64,000 nt of DNA from JAIOQJ01 sp963718635 (GCA_963718635.1 OY970367.1:3906001-3970000), one strand, 5' to 3'; numbered from the stretch's first letter, positions 49,021 to 58,163 are shown. Numbers and translations: made by a program. Notes: generated by a model not told the origin, from the sequence alone.

Positions 49021-50226
49021 CTAACCGTCCAAAGCAATGACGCCCACCTTTTGATTCTCGACGAATTCGTGGAGACCTGGCGGAATCACGAGCAAGGCAT
49101 TGGCCGAATGGAGAGCGCGCAAGTCCGCCGAGCCAAACCAGGGCAGTGCGCGAACCCGCATTCCGTCGTTAGTCTGTTCGATCCGGGCGGGCCAATACGT
49201 TGGGCGATCACTTTGTGAACGAAACCGTGTGGCGATCGGCATTGCTGTCACGTAGGGTCCCGGTTGCTCATGGCCGGCCAACTTATGGAGAGCAGGCCGA
49301 ATGAACAATTCAAAACAGACATACGATCCGACCGGGTTGCCCGGCAGGCCAAAAACCAGTTGCGAGCCACGAGTGCCGAAAAACAACGGTTTGCCCGGCT
49401 TCAAAGAGACTTTGTGAAAATGGGAGGTGACTCCCATCTCTTGCAAAACACCAGGCACCAGATCGAATTTGCCGGCCGAGACCCCGCCGGAAAGGATCAA
49501 CACTTCGGCTTGTTCCAGACCTCGACCGATGAGCGAGCGCAAAGACTCGATATCATCTCTGGCGATTCCCAGGTATTGTGGCACACCCCCCGCGCGTGCA
49601 ACCTGTCCCAGCAGCATGGGGCCATTCGAATTGCGTATCTGGCCCGGCCCGGGCTTCTGCGAAGGTTCGACAATTTCATCGCCGGTGGCCAGCACTGCCA
49701 CGCGTGCCCTGGGATACATCATGACCGAGCAACGGCCCACGGCCGCAAGCAGCCCCAACTCTTGCGGACCAAGAACGCACCCCGGTTGCAGAACCACCTC
49801 GCCTGCTTTCATCTCGGCGCCGCGCGTCAATATGTTTTGATTCGGCTTCACGGCCTCTAAGATGCGAACTTCATCGGTAGCGACAGTCTCCGTTTTCTCA
49901 ATCATGACCACGCTGTCGGCGCCATCGGGAACGGGTGCGCCGGTCATGATTCGAGCCGCTTCACCGCTGTTGATGCCCTTAGTCGGAACCTTGCCAGCCG
50001 CGATTTCTTCGATAACGCGCAGAACCAGCGGAATCGAAGCACAATCGCCGGCACGGAGGGCGTAACCATCCATCAGCGCCTTGGTGTAAGGCGGTGAATC
50101 GATATCGCTGGCTACGGACTCCGCAAGGACTTGTCTCAATGGCAGCGACGCGAGATGGACGAGCTCGGCCGCTCCAGGCCTCGCCAATTTCAAGACAACG
50201 TCCAATGCATCCGAAACACTCAACAT
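49021..50226 (-). CDS. moeA: Molybdopterin molybdenumtransferase MoeA
   Basis: A 401-residue protein that inserts molybdate into adenylylated molybdopterin to form the molybdenum cofactor. Family motifs are SPPYTKALMDGYALR, IMTGAPVPDGADSVVMIE, RVAVLATGDEIVEP, LILSGGVSAGKFD and LVFGLPGNPVGS, in the expected order. The length is normal. No other moa/mob gene is in the window. The gene stands alone, with gaps on both sides. Confidence 0.94.
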   Translation of the reverse strand: MLSVSDALDVVLKLARPGAAELVHLASLPLRQVLAESVASDIDSPPYTKALMDGYALRAGDCASIPLVLRVIEEIAAGKVPTKGINSGEAARIMTGAPVPDGADSVVMIEKTETVATDEVRILEAVKPNQNILTRGAEMKAGEVVLQPGCVLGPQELGLLAAVGRCSVMMYPRARVAVLATGDEIVEPSQKPGPGQIRNSNGPMLLGQVARAGGVPQYLGIARDDIESLRSLIGRGLEQAEVLILSGGVSAGKFDLVPGVLQEMGVTSHFHKVSLKPGKPLFFGTRGSQLVFGLPGNPVGSYVCFELFIRPALHKLAGHEQPGPYVTAMPIATRFRSQSDRPTYWPARIEQTNDGMRVRALPWFGSADLRALHSANALLVIPPGLHEFVENQKVGVIALDG

Positions 50227-50803
50227 GAAAGCGATTCTACAGGGAACGACGCCGAAGTAGAACGTCGATTAACGGACGACGAATTCGGGTTGCAACTGCG
50301 AACATCCGGCATCGCTCCAAAATATTTTCAACAAAATGCAAAAGCGCGAAATTTTTGTTCGTTTTCCCACGATTTAATTGGAAAGTCGCTTCTGGAAATA
50401 TTTCCGGAAGCGACTCTGCTTTTCAGCGGTGAAGAGGCGGGTTTCGCAATGCCTTCACCCACCCTACAAACTCCCTTGCTTGCGCGTCGGGCTCGAGCAT
50501 TCCACCTTTTGACTCACCCGATTGCTCACGCAATTCGGCTCGCCAAAACCAGCCGTCGCCAGGGGCCTGGCAGCCTGTTACGTTCTTACTAGCTTAGGGG
50601 CGCTCCAAATCGAATTTTCAATTTCGCTCGTTTCGACAATTCTCACCTCCTCAAGCCAACGAAAGCCTCCCTGGCGCCACCCCACAAGCTTTGGGAATGA
50701 ATTAACGATTTTTTGGCACCTTCTTTGCGAGTGAAAACGTCCTCTCCCGACCAAGGGGGTCGTGAGAATAAACTGGAAGTGTTTTCAACGAGAGGAGCTT
50801 GCC
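50227..50803. other. Gap with a REP copy and a sigma-54 promoter
   Basis: No gene is convincing. At 50515-50544 lies a solo copy of the 30-base GGCGAGCCG-family arm (3 differences from 3376-3405). The sigma-54 promoter of the next gene is listed at 50713-50728. Confidence 0.6.
50713..50728 (+). promoter_or_regulatory. Sigma-54 (RpoN) promoter
   Basis: TTGGCACCTTCTTTGC matches the -24/-12 consensus: TGGCAC at 50714-50719 and TTGC at 50725-50728, with exactly 12 bases from the GG to the GC. The transcription start is expected near 50740, about 64 bases before the ATG of the small secreted protein. No sigma-70 boxes are seen in the same spot. Two sigma-54 activators occur in this window. Confidence 0.75.
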
Positions 50804-51184
50804 ATGTGGCGAACCGTTTTGAGTCTGGGTACTCTGTTCCTGGCGTTTGCAGCGGGAACCGTCCGCGCGGAGGATACGCCGAATCGCAACAACGCGAACA
50901 ACGACAACAACATGCGTGGGCGAATTGTGCGCTTTGACGCCGCCAACAACACCGTTGTGGTCCGTACAGGGGAAGGCAACGACGCCAAGGAAACCCAATA
51001 CACCGTCGGCGCCAATACCAAGTATTGGGGATCCGACCGACAAGCGATGGACAACGGGTTGCGCAATAAGAACTTCAAAGAAGGAAGCGACATCTGGTAT
51101 CGCACCGGAACCGGTGACGACGCCAAGAGCCTTTCGGAGGTCCGCTTTTTTGATCCCCGCGTAAATCCGAATGCCAATAAGTAG
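50804..51184 (+). CDS. Small secreted protein under sigma-54 control
   Basis: A 126-residue protein with a signal peptide (VLSLGTLFLAFAAGTVRAED). The mature part starts with an asparagine-rich stretch (NRNNANNDNN) and then a compact beta-rich domain (RGRIVRFDAANNTVVVRTG). No known family is apparent. The ATG at 50804 has GAGGAG just upstream; the ORF also opens at 50762 but without signal. The strong sigma-54 promoter ahead of it is its most telling feature. It is likely exported in quantity under some condition set by an enhancer-binding protein. Confidence 0.75.
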   Translation: MWRTVLSLGTLFLAFAAGTVRAEDTPNRNNANNDNNMRGRIVRFDAANNTVVVRTGEGNDAKETQYTVGANTKYWGSDRQAMDNGLRNKNFKEGSDIWYRTGTGDDAKSLSEVRFFDPRVNPNANK

Positions 51185-51239
51185 TCAAACTCCGGCAGTC
51201 ACATCGAACGCGCGTTGCTGCTATTGGCAGGACGCGCGG

Positions 51240-51824
51240 TCACTTCCACGGCGCCAATTCCAAAAAGTTTCTCAATATTGTCGGCCCTTCCAACGTTAAG
51301 AAACTCTCCGGATGAAACTGCACCCCATGCAGCGGCCAGGACTTGTGTCGTACGCCCATGATTTCGCCTTCGTCGGTCCAAGCCGAAACAGTAAAGTCCG
51401 GATTATGAAACGATTCGCGCTTGATGACGAGGCTATGGTAACGAGTTGCTTCGAACGGATTGGACAGTCCGGCGAAGACACCCTGGCCATCGTGAAAAAT
51501 AGGCGAAACTTTGCCATGCATGATGCGATAGTTGCGAACGACTTCGCCGCCGAATACATGCCCGATGCATTGGTGACCAAGACAAACGCCGAAAATGGGA
51601 ACGCTCGAGGCAAAGCGCCTCAAGACATCGTTGGAGATCCCGGCTTCTTTCGGCGTACATGGCCCAGGCGAAATGATGATATGCGTCGGCTTTAAGTCCG
51701 CGATCTGATCCGTCGTTATTTGATCGTTCCGAAACACCTGCATTGGCAACGCGGCATTGATCTCTCCAAACCGCTGAACGAGGTTGTAGGTGAACGAATC
51801 GTAATTATCGATCAGCAAGATCAT
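51240..51824 (-). CDS. pabA: Glutamine amidotransferase of anthranilate/aminodeoxychorismate synthase (PabA/TrpG)
   Basis: A 194-residue class I glutamine amidotransferase that feeds ammonia to chorismate-based synthesis of tryptophan or folate. The catalytic triad is C81 (FGVCLGHQ), H171 and E173 (GVQFHPES). The start ILLIDNYDSFTYNLVQ is typical. PabA and TrpG cannot be told apart by this sequence alone; no other trp or pab gene is in the window. Last gene of a row with the two genes at 51875 and 52175. Confidence 0.9.
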   Translation of the reverse strand: MILLIDNYDSFTYNLVQRFGEINAALPMQVFRNDQITTDQIADLKPTHIIISPGPCTPKEAGISNDVLRRFASSVPIFGVCLGHQCIGHVFGGEVVRNYRIMHGKVSPIFHDGQGVFAGLSNPFEATRYHSLVIKRESFHNPDFTVSAWTDEGEIMGVRHKSWPLHGVQFHPESFLTLEGPTILRNFLELAPWK

Positions 51825-51874
51825 GCTTCAAATTCCGCGTTGCGAACGTTTTTGCATTTGATTGCGCATTTCGC

Positions 51875-52165
51875 TTATCCCTGCCTAGTAGGCAACGCCT
51901 GCGCACTATTTACGCTGCTATCGTATTTAGCACGGCTCGGATCGTCCGCCGGCAAGACGAGCAAGAACTCTTCCGTGGCCGGGATGTCGTACCAGCCGCC
52001 ATCGGCGAAATCAACCAGGGCTCTGCCGCTGTAGTTCACTGTGATGACACGGCCTACCTGCCCGGCAAACCTTGTTAGCTCGGGCCTGCCCGGATGGACG
52101 CGGACCAGGCAATCCGTCCACCGCGTTCGCAGCGCATCCATTTTCTCAAAGTCGGTCGCGGGCAT
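51875..52165 (-). CDS. Small conserved hypothetical protein
   Basis: A 96-residue protein of unknown function. It reads as a small beta barrel: VRVHPGRPELTRFAGQVGRV, TVNYSGRALVDFADGGWYDI, perhaps an SH3-like domain. It starts 9 bases after the sugar isomerase gene and lies 50 bases before pabA, so it is likely part of that operon. No signal peptide, no membrane segment, no metal motif. Confidence 0.65.
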   Translation of the reverse strand: MPATDFEKMDALRTRWTDCLVRVHPGRPELTRFAGQVGRVITVNYSGRALVDFADGGWYDIPATEEFLLVLPADDPSRAKYDSSVNSAQALPTRQG

Positions 52166-52174
52166 TATTTCTCG

Positions 52175-53167
52175 CTAACGGAAAGCTTTGGGAGCCGCAC
52201 GCCGGGCAGGTTCGAAATCGAGCCGGCGGACAAATTTGCTTGCTTCTTCCGCGCCATATTCCCGATCAATGTCACGGTCGCTGAATTCGACGGAGAGGGC
52301 GCCGCTGTACCCCGAAGCGTTAAGGGCGCGGATGACATTTTCCCAATCGATGCCGCCATGTCCCGGCGCCCGATGGTGCCAACCGCGTCGAACATCGCCG
52401 GGCTGGCAATAGCCGTTCAAGATGCCGTTGCGTCCATTTAACGCCAATACAGCATCTTTGATGTGGACGTGATAGATATGGTCGCCGAAGCGACGAACAA
52501 ATTCGGCGGGATCGATCCCCTGCCAATGGAAATGGCTCGGATCAAAAGTGAAGCCGAATTCATCGCGACCGTTAAGTGCGTCGAGGATCGTTTCGGCGGA
52601 ATAGTAGTCGAACGCCATTTGACCGGGATGGACTTCAAAGGCGAAGCGAATGCCGCACTCGCGCGCGACGTCCAGAATCGGGTTCCAAAGGCGGACGAAC
52701 TCTTTGAAGCCGGCAGCGATCGTATCGGGACTGGCGCCGGGGTAACCGAGCACGTACGACCAGAGATTCGAACCGGTGAAGCCGCTGACGACGCCGGCCC
52801 CCAACTTCTCGGCAACGCGGAATGTCGCCATCATTTCTTCGATGGCGCGCTGGCGAACGCCTTCGGGTCGGCCGTCGCCCCAGACATAATCGGGCAGCAG
52901 CGTTTGATGCCGGGAATCAATGGGATCGCAGATGGCCTGACCGACGCGATGATTGCTGATGACGGGAATCTGCATGTCGTAGCGCGACAGCAGTTCCAGT
53001 TTCGCCGAGCAATAATCGGACTCGCTGGCGGCCCGCTGAATTTCGAGGTGATCGCCCCAACATGTTAGTTCAAAGCCCGCATAGCCCCACTCGGAAGCTT
53101 TCCCTGCCAGGTCTTCCAATCCTAAATCGGTCCAATTATGAGAAAAGAGAATCAGCGGTCGGGGCAT
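52175..53167 (-). CDS. Sugar phosphate isomerase/epimerase, xylose isomerase-like TIM barrel
   Basis: A 330-residue AP endonuclease-2/xylose-isomerase-type TIM barrel. Metal-binding positions typical of the fold are in GFELTCWGDH, FEVHPGQMAFDY, FTFDPSHFHWQG, YHVHIKDA and LSVEFSDRDIDREYG. Such proteins act on sugar phosphates or related ketones, often in inositol or unusual sugar use; the substrate here is unknown. First gene of the row ending with pabA. A long hairpin lies just upstream. Confidence 0.85.
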   Translation of the reverse strand: MPRPLILFSHNWTDLGLEDLAGKASEWGYAGFELTCWGDHLEIQRAASESDYCSAKLELLSRYDMQIPVISNHRVGQAICDPIDSRHQTLLPDYVWGDGRPEGVRQRAIEEMMATFRVAEKLGAGVVSGFTGSNLWSYVLGYPGASPDTIAAGFKEFVRLWNPILDVARECGIRFAFEVHPGQMAFDYYSAETILDALNGRDEFGFTFDPSHFHWQGIDPAEFVRRFGDHIYHVHIKDAVLALNGRNGILNGYCQPGDVRRGWHHRAPGHGGIDWENVIRALNASGYSGALSVEFSDRDIDREYGAEEASKFVRRLDFEPARRAAPKAFR

Positions 53168-53218
53168 CGCGGCGGTCCTTCGGGAACGATGCGGGAAATA
53201 ACCGATACTCGTTTTTGT

Positions 53219-53293
53219 GGCGAGCCGGGAGCGTTAGAGACCGGAGAAAGCGGTTGAAGTTCTTCCTCCGGTCTCTGACGCTCCCGACTCGCC
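53219..53293. repeat. 28-bp hairpin repeat, GGCGAGCCGGGAGCG type
   Basis: Arms 53219-53246 and 53266-53293 pair over 28 bases with two mismatches and a 19-base loop. It begins GGCGAGCCGGGAGCG, related to the GGCGAGCCG family at its outer end; a fragment GAGCCGGGAGTCGTAAG lies near 63352. It sits between the isomerase gene and the end of the membrane protein gene. Confidence 0.7.
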
Positions 53294-53307
53294 TCTGCGT
53301 GCCTAAG

Positions 53308-55140
53308 CTAGTGAGAGTGCTCGCCTTCCGGCGGATGCTTTGGCGCATCGGTTATCGCTGGAGGCGTCGTTTCGGCTAGCGGATACGATGCAGAGCCGTG
53401 ACCGCCGCCATCAGATGACGAAGGGTGTTTCGGCTCGTCGGGTATCGATTGCGGCGTCGTTTCTGTGCCCGGGAACAATATGGGAGCCGGCGTACTTACC
53501 TCGGCGGCGGGCGAAGGTGTTGCAGGAGGCGGGGGCGATGTCGGCGGAGGCGCGGGATGAGTGGCCGGAGGCATCCGTAGAGTCGGTGCATCGACCAGCA
53601 CCGTATTCGAAGCAGCCGGCGCGGGTCCGCCAACCTTGGGCGGTGAAATTGGCTCTTCGAAGTTTTCTTCTTCCGTGTAGATTTCATCCGTTTCGACTTC
53701 GTCCACCTTCTTCCGCATCAGCAGATAGATCATGGAGGAGGCCGTCCAGAAATAGCTGTAGCTGAAGCCGAGCATGAGCATGAACAACAGCGTCATCCAG
53801 AATGCAACCATCCCGGCGCCGGCGTAGTTATACCAGGAGTATTCCCGCATATATTCCGTCGCACTCTCTGGCTTGGTGTAGAGGTAACCTTCTGGCGGGG
53901 GATAGGGGAGGTTCTTATCAGTCACGCCCGCCTTCGCTGGATCCTTTGTGATTTCTACCGGGCTTCCCTTCAACATCAATTCGCGCCAGCCGAACGACGT
54001 TGGCGAGTAAATGAAGAGGTATTCCGGCGCCCGGTTGACCGTCTGCGTCAACGGCGTGCGGCTAACGCCCCATTTGCCCAGGTAGACCATTAGAGAGGAC
54101 ATGAAGACGACGAAGAACACAACCACAGCGCCGTAGACGATCGCCACAAAACTATACCAGATATAGTTCCAAGGCGATTCATAGACGTAGTTGTACGATC
54201 GGCTTAGTGCGTCGAAGGTATCGCTCCCTTCCGCGCTGATAGTGGAATACATCAGCGGGTAGCCGACCAAGCCCACGACCAATAAGGCCATGATGAAGCC
54301 GGCGCCCATCGGGATCCACCAGAAGAGTCCATCGACGACGATGTCGCCGAAAAGCGGTATCAGGTGAAGTAGGCCGTAGAACATGCAGCCGATGACCACG
54401 GCGAAAATCAGAAGCAACGGCACCATTGGCGACGAGAGGTAGGACAGGTAACGCGATCGAACGAAGCGCACGGCATCGCGCAGGCCGCTCCCTTCTTTGC
54501 CGGCAATCTGTACGATCGCCATTCGGGTTATCACTCCGCCGCAAAAGCCCCAGACGAGCAAGAGCCAGAGGATGAGGAAGATCAGGTAAAGCTGAACCCA
54601 AAAGTTGGCGGCCGGGTCAAACAGATTGAGTACCGGTCCCAAGAACTTCAAAAGTGGCTCGACGAGCACATGCGCCTGGTCGGCGAAGCGAGCGAGAGCG
54701 CTGTGACGCTCGGCTGCGTCCTGGCTGACCGCTTCACGCGTCATCAAAAAGGGGTTACGGCCGCGATTTTCAGACCAGGGCATGGTGCGATAGGCGCCGC
54801 CGGGTCCGCTGAGACGCTCCATCAGAGAATAGCGAGCGATCTCAATGTCGTATTCGGTTGTCGCGCGCGTCTGGGCGTTCTTTTCGTCTTTGCCGTCTTT
54901 GACATAGGCGTTTTTGCGATCGTTGATGTCGCTGTCGCGGTTATCGGGTTTGGGCTGGTTCCAGGCATTATGGAAAATCAGGGAGATGAGCGACCAACCG
55001 AGTGCGGTCGCCATGATGCCCGCGGCGGCCACCAAGAGTTTGAACGGGTCGAGCGCGATCAGGAAAGTCCGGAAGAGTTCCATCCAGGAAAAAGTCTTGC
55101 GGGCATCCAAATTGCGCGAGCCTATACGCTCATCGGCCAT
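53308..55140 (-). CDS. Large multi-helix membrane protein with a proline-rich tail
   Basis: A 610-residue protein. Six or seven hydrophobic helices occur (about residues 35-57, 180-210, 237-266, 270-298, 323-354, 440-480). A charged cytoplasmic-looking loop with an SDINDRKNAYVKDGKDEKN segment follows the first helix. After residue 485 the tail is acidic and then proline-rich, ending with two related repeats (TTPQSIPDEPKHP and TTPPAITDAPKHP) and a His-rich terminus (GEHSH). I do not recognise the family; it looks conserved and planctomycete-specific in style. The function is unknown. Confidence 0.75.
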   Translation of the reverse strand: MADERIGSRNLDARKTFSWMELFRTFLIALDPFKLLVAAAGIMATALGWSLISLIFHNAWNQPKPDNRDSDINDRKNAYVKDGKDEKNAQTRATTEYDIEIARYSLMERLSGPGGAYRTMPWSENRGRNPFLMTREAVSQDAAERHSALARFADQAHVLVEPLLKFLGPVLNLFDPAANFWVQLYLIFLILWLLLVWGFCGGVITRMAIVQIAGKEGSGLRDAVRFVRSRYLSYLSSPMVPLLLIFAVVIGCMFYGLLHLIPLFGDIVVDGLFWWIPMGAGFIMALLVVGLVGYPLMYSTISAEGSDTFDALSRSYNYVYESPWNYIWYSFVAIVYGAVVVFFVVFMSSLMVYLGKWGVSRTPLTQTVNRAPEYLFIYSPTSFGWRELMLKGSPVEITKDPAKAGVTDKNLPYPPPEGYLYTKPESATEYMREYSWYNYAGAGMVAFWMTLLFMLMLGFSYSYFWTASSMIYLLMRKKVDEVETDEIYTEEENFEEPISPPKVGGPAPAASNTVLVDAPTLRMPPATHPAPPPTSPPPPATPSPAAEVSTPAPILFPGTETTPQSIPDEPKHPSSSDGGGHGSASYPLAETTPPAITDAPKHPPEGEHSH

Positions 55141-55385
55141 GCGTCTCCCCTTCGTAACGGTTGAGTCACGAGTTTTCCCGGCACGTCCCGCGTCGACAAA
55201 GGCCGGCGCGACAGGATGGAATTATAGACGCGAAGGGGAACTCGGCAATTGCTAAGGGGATACGCAAAGGATTTTAGGTTGATTGGGCGACGAAAATGGG
55301 ATGATCGCGGAGGAAACGTGACAACAGGCCTCCCGGCCCGTTGTCCGAAACTCCGTCGCTGGCGTGTCCGGCTAGCAAGACACGA

Positions 55386-56747
55386 TTAGAACGCAGCGCT
55401 GATGCCTACGTGGAAGCCGTGGTAGATGCGGACGCCCCGGTGGTCGTAAGCGGGGTCTGGCGCGGCTGCATTGAAGCCGACCGGCTGCTGCATGAACCAG
55501 GTGTTGAAGAACGAAAAGATATCGTAGCCGGCCCGAATCTGAATGTTCTCGATCGGGAACCACGAAACGTTGAAGCTGCCATTCACGTTGGGCACGATGG
55601 AGTAATCTTCACGGCCCCGTTTGCTCCTCGACGATTTGTCCCCCAACTCATAGCTGGCTCGTTCTTTCACAATGTCGTACAACGCAGCAGCCGTCACTTC
55701 CGCGCTGGCTGAGAACGACTTGCCGAGATAGACATCATGTCCGGTGCCGACAAAGGGGCCGTACATACGCTGGGACATGATGTTCACATATAAAGCCGTG
55801 TCTTGAGCGCCGGAAGCGCCCGAGAAATCCGAATCGGTTGCTCGTAGCGAAAATCGTTCCCAGATCCAGGCAAAACGACCGCCGGCCAGGCCATAACTAC
55901 GGGAGTAATCGGTCTCAAAAACGGGCATGCGAGCAGTGATGTCCCAATTATCGAATCGCTGCGTGAAGGTCAGGTCCATCGTGTTGGCGCCGTTGAAGAT
56001 GCCGTAAGGCGAGCCGCCGCTGCCAATCGGTTGAAACTGCCCTGTGATTGCGTTGAGGGCGCCAATGCGGTTTTGCGGGCCGGAAAACTGAGGAGAGAAA
56101 TTAAACACGTTCGCCGTCAGGAAGGAATCTTCGCCGCGTTGCCCGGTGCTGAAATTCCCGGGGATTGGGCCGGCGCCATCAGTGTATTTCGCTTGAATGA
56201 GATGAATGTAACTGACGGATAAAGTTAGACCATCTTCCATCTTATAGCCGACGGTCAAGCGCATTCCGGGCACCCAAGTAGTTCGGCCAAGGGAGTCGGT
56301 GTTCAGCGCGGTCGCCCTCGAGCCGACAAAAGTCCCCGCAGTTCCGGTGACGGAGCCATCGCTGTCATAGAAGCCGCGTTGGGCAATTAGCTGATGGCCA
56401 AGCGCGCGGTCGCCATGCATGAATAAGAATTCAACGGCGCCGTAGAGACCGCCCGTGTCGGGGCGGTCTGGCCCGGTCGGAAGTGGGCTCGGATTCGAGG
56501 ATTGGCCGGAGACGTCCCACTGTCCGCGAGCGAGGTAAGGAAGCGACGTTGTAGGCGGCCCAGCTTGCCAAGTCGATTCCGGCTGCATTTCGCCTGCCGG
56601 CACGTCAATGATGTTGGCATCGGGGAACTGCGACGATTGACTCGTTTCCGCTTTGGAGACGCCTGCTTGCGCCTGCGCTCGCTCGATCGGGTAGCCCAAC
56701 AGGGCGCCCGTTAAAAGCAGGCACGATCCAATTAAATGCTTGCGCAT
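55386..56747 (-). CDS. Outer-membrane beta-barrel protein, BBP7-like
   Basis: A 453-residue protein with a signal peptide (LIGSCLLLTGALLGYPIERAQA) and a proline/serine-rich N-terminal linker. The remainder shows the alternating strands of an outer-membrane barrel and resembles the BBP7 family of planctomycetes: GLYGAVEFLFMHGDR, WVPGMRLTVGYKMEDG, RFAWIWERFSLRATDSD, FSASAEVTAAALYDIV. The last residue is phenylalanine (VGISAAF). The start at 56747 (MRKHLIG) is taken; another ATG is three codons upstream at 56756. A repeat lies downstream at 55326. Confidence 0.78.
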   Translation of the reverse strand: MRKHLIGSCLLLTGALLGYPIERAQAQAGVSKAETSQSSQFPDANIIDVPAGEMQPESTWQAGPPTTSLPYLARGQWDVSGQSSNPSPLPTGPDRPDTGGLYGAVEFLFMHGDRALGHQLIAQRGFYDSDGSVTGTAGTFVGSRATALNTDSLGRTTWVPGMRLTVGYKMEDGLTLSVSYIHLIQAKYTDGAGPIPGNFSTGQRGEDSFLTANVFNFSPQFSGPQNRIGALNAITGQFQPIGSGGSPYGIFNGANTMDLTFTQRFDNWDITARMPVFETDYSRSYGLAGGRFAWIWERFSLRATDSDFSGASGAQDTALYVNIMSQRMYGPFVGTGHDVYLGKSFSASAEVTAAALYDIVKERASYELGDKSSRSKRGREDYSIVPNVNGSFNVSWFPIENIQIRAGYDIFSFFNTWFMQQPVGFNAAAPDPAYDHRGVRIYHGFHVGISAAF

Positions 56748-56756
56748 ATGCCGCAT

Positions 56757-57441
56757 CCCCCTTGCGTCCCGACCGCGAGCGTTTCCGTTGTGGTTTCCCC
56801 CACCTCAACGGGCTCAAGCCGGATTCGTACTGCTCTAAGCGGCCACTCGCGCCGTCCGCTCCGTCCGATGACGAATCGCGGCGAACCATAACCTCCTTTG
56901 GGAATACGTCAACCGCAGATTAGAGGAAAATTGTGGGTGGGAATTTTCGGATGGGGCAATGCACAGGCTTTGCTTCACACTGCGCTTTCGGCAGAGCAGG
57001 CCAAATGGACAGGCCGGGAGGCCTCATCGTCACATACAATTTTATTCGCCCGCTTTGAGCCTGAAAGGCTCATTCTAACAGCCCAGGCCGAAGACCCGGC
57101 TTGCCGAGTCTTCGGCCTGGGTTCATGGGTGACCGTTACCCATCGGCCCTGTAAGGGCCGTTCATTGGCAACCTCTCGATAAAGCGCGTTTTGTCCGCGC
57201 AGAATGTTAGAAAATCAATCTTATTGGGCGTAGGAATCGGAAGTAATTCAGCGGGAACGGTCCTTACAGGAACGAATACGTGGTCAATGTCGCAACCCAG
57301 GCCTCCGTCCCTTGCAGGGACTACGGCCTGGGCTGACAGAATGAGCCTTTCAGGCTCGAATACGAAAACCACCTCATCTGCCTGTAATGATAAGGCCAAG
57401 AGGCGTCTCCCCATCCAAAAGTGCCGCGCTTTCAAACCACG
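56757..57441. other. Gene-free stretch holding composite element B
   Basis: No gene. It contains a copy of the AGGCCGGGAGGCCT repeat (57001-57024, one difference from 36166-36189), and composite element B. Confidence 0.6.
57057..57357. repeat. Composite hairpin element B with 33-bp terminal inverted repeats
   Basis: Outer arms 57057-57089 and 57325-57357 are inverted repeats over 33 bases with two mismatches, and the first 30 bases match the arms of element A (GAGCCTGAAAGGCTC, then CAGCCCAG). Inside are hairpins AGGCCGAAGAC/GTCTTCGGCCT, GGCCCT/AGGGCC, GTCCTT-AGGA-type and GTCCCT/AGGGAC. It is 301 bases against 180 for element A. No coding frame is inside. The shared outer arms with a different interior suggest a modular element. 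Confidence 0.8.
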
Positions 57442-58012
57442 TCAGCAGGCGCCTGCTGCGCCAGACGGCTTTACCCAGATGTAGAGCAGATTACGGCCGT
57501 ATTTTCGAAAATCCCAGTTGCCCGCTTCCGGAAGCTTATCTTCGGCGAAACCGAGCTCGGCCTGGATCGTCAGGGTCGAATCTTCCGCCAGTTTCTCCAT
57601 CAGCAGCGTTACCAGCTTGATGAAGTCGTCGAGTCGGCACTCCAAATCGGCGAAGGGCGGGCTCAGGAAAACGTTCAGCGGCTCGACGGGCGCAATCCAG
57701 CGTTCCACCCAGCGATAGACATCTGTCTTGAAGACCTGGCAACGTCCGCCGACTTCAAATTTCTTCAGATGTTTTTCAATGTTGGCGGCGAGGCGCAGGA
57801 TCGTATTCCAGAAAAGTGGCAGCGCTCGCGCCGCGACTGATCGCTTCGAAACCATTGGCGCCAGTCCCGGCAAAAACGTCATAAAATGGGCGATCGGGGA
57901 TCGCATTGCCCAGAATGCTGAACAGCGCTTCGCGGACCATCTGCGGCGTGGGGCGCAGATCTTCATGAACGACGCAGTCGATCTTTCGCCCGCGCAGCGA
58001 ACCGGCTACCAC
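57442..58012 (-). CDS. rsmD: 16S rRNA (guanine(966)-N2)-methyltransferase RsmD (frame break)
   Basis: About 190 residues. RsmD adds a methyl group to the N2 of guanine 966 of 16S rRNA. The beginning VAGSLRGRKIDC and RPTPQMVREALFSIL are typical, with the SAM-binding DVFAGTGANGFEAISRG. After a frame break near 57825 the second half follows, with FLSPPFADLE in the place of the usual D/N-P-P-Y/F; serine replaces the first acidic or amide residue. The GTG at 58012 is used as start; a frame break just upstream could add MENIRTQLA. Divergent from vgrG. Confidence 0.82.
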
Positions 58013-58163
58013 GCGAGCTGGGTGCGAATATTTTCCATGTCCCTATTCTATTAGAGTCCGATGTTTTGATGCCCTTGTTTTTATTAGGGCCGATTACCCA
58101 AAGCGCCTTTGTCCGGTAGAAATATCGTTTCCGCATAGTTCATTGCCGCCCCGGAGAAATGCG

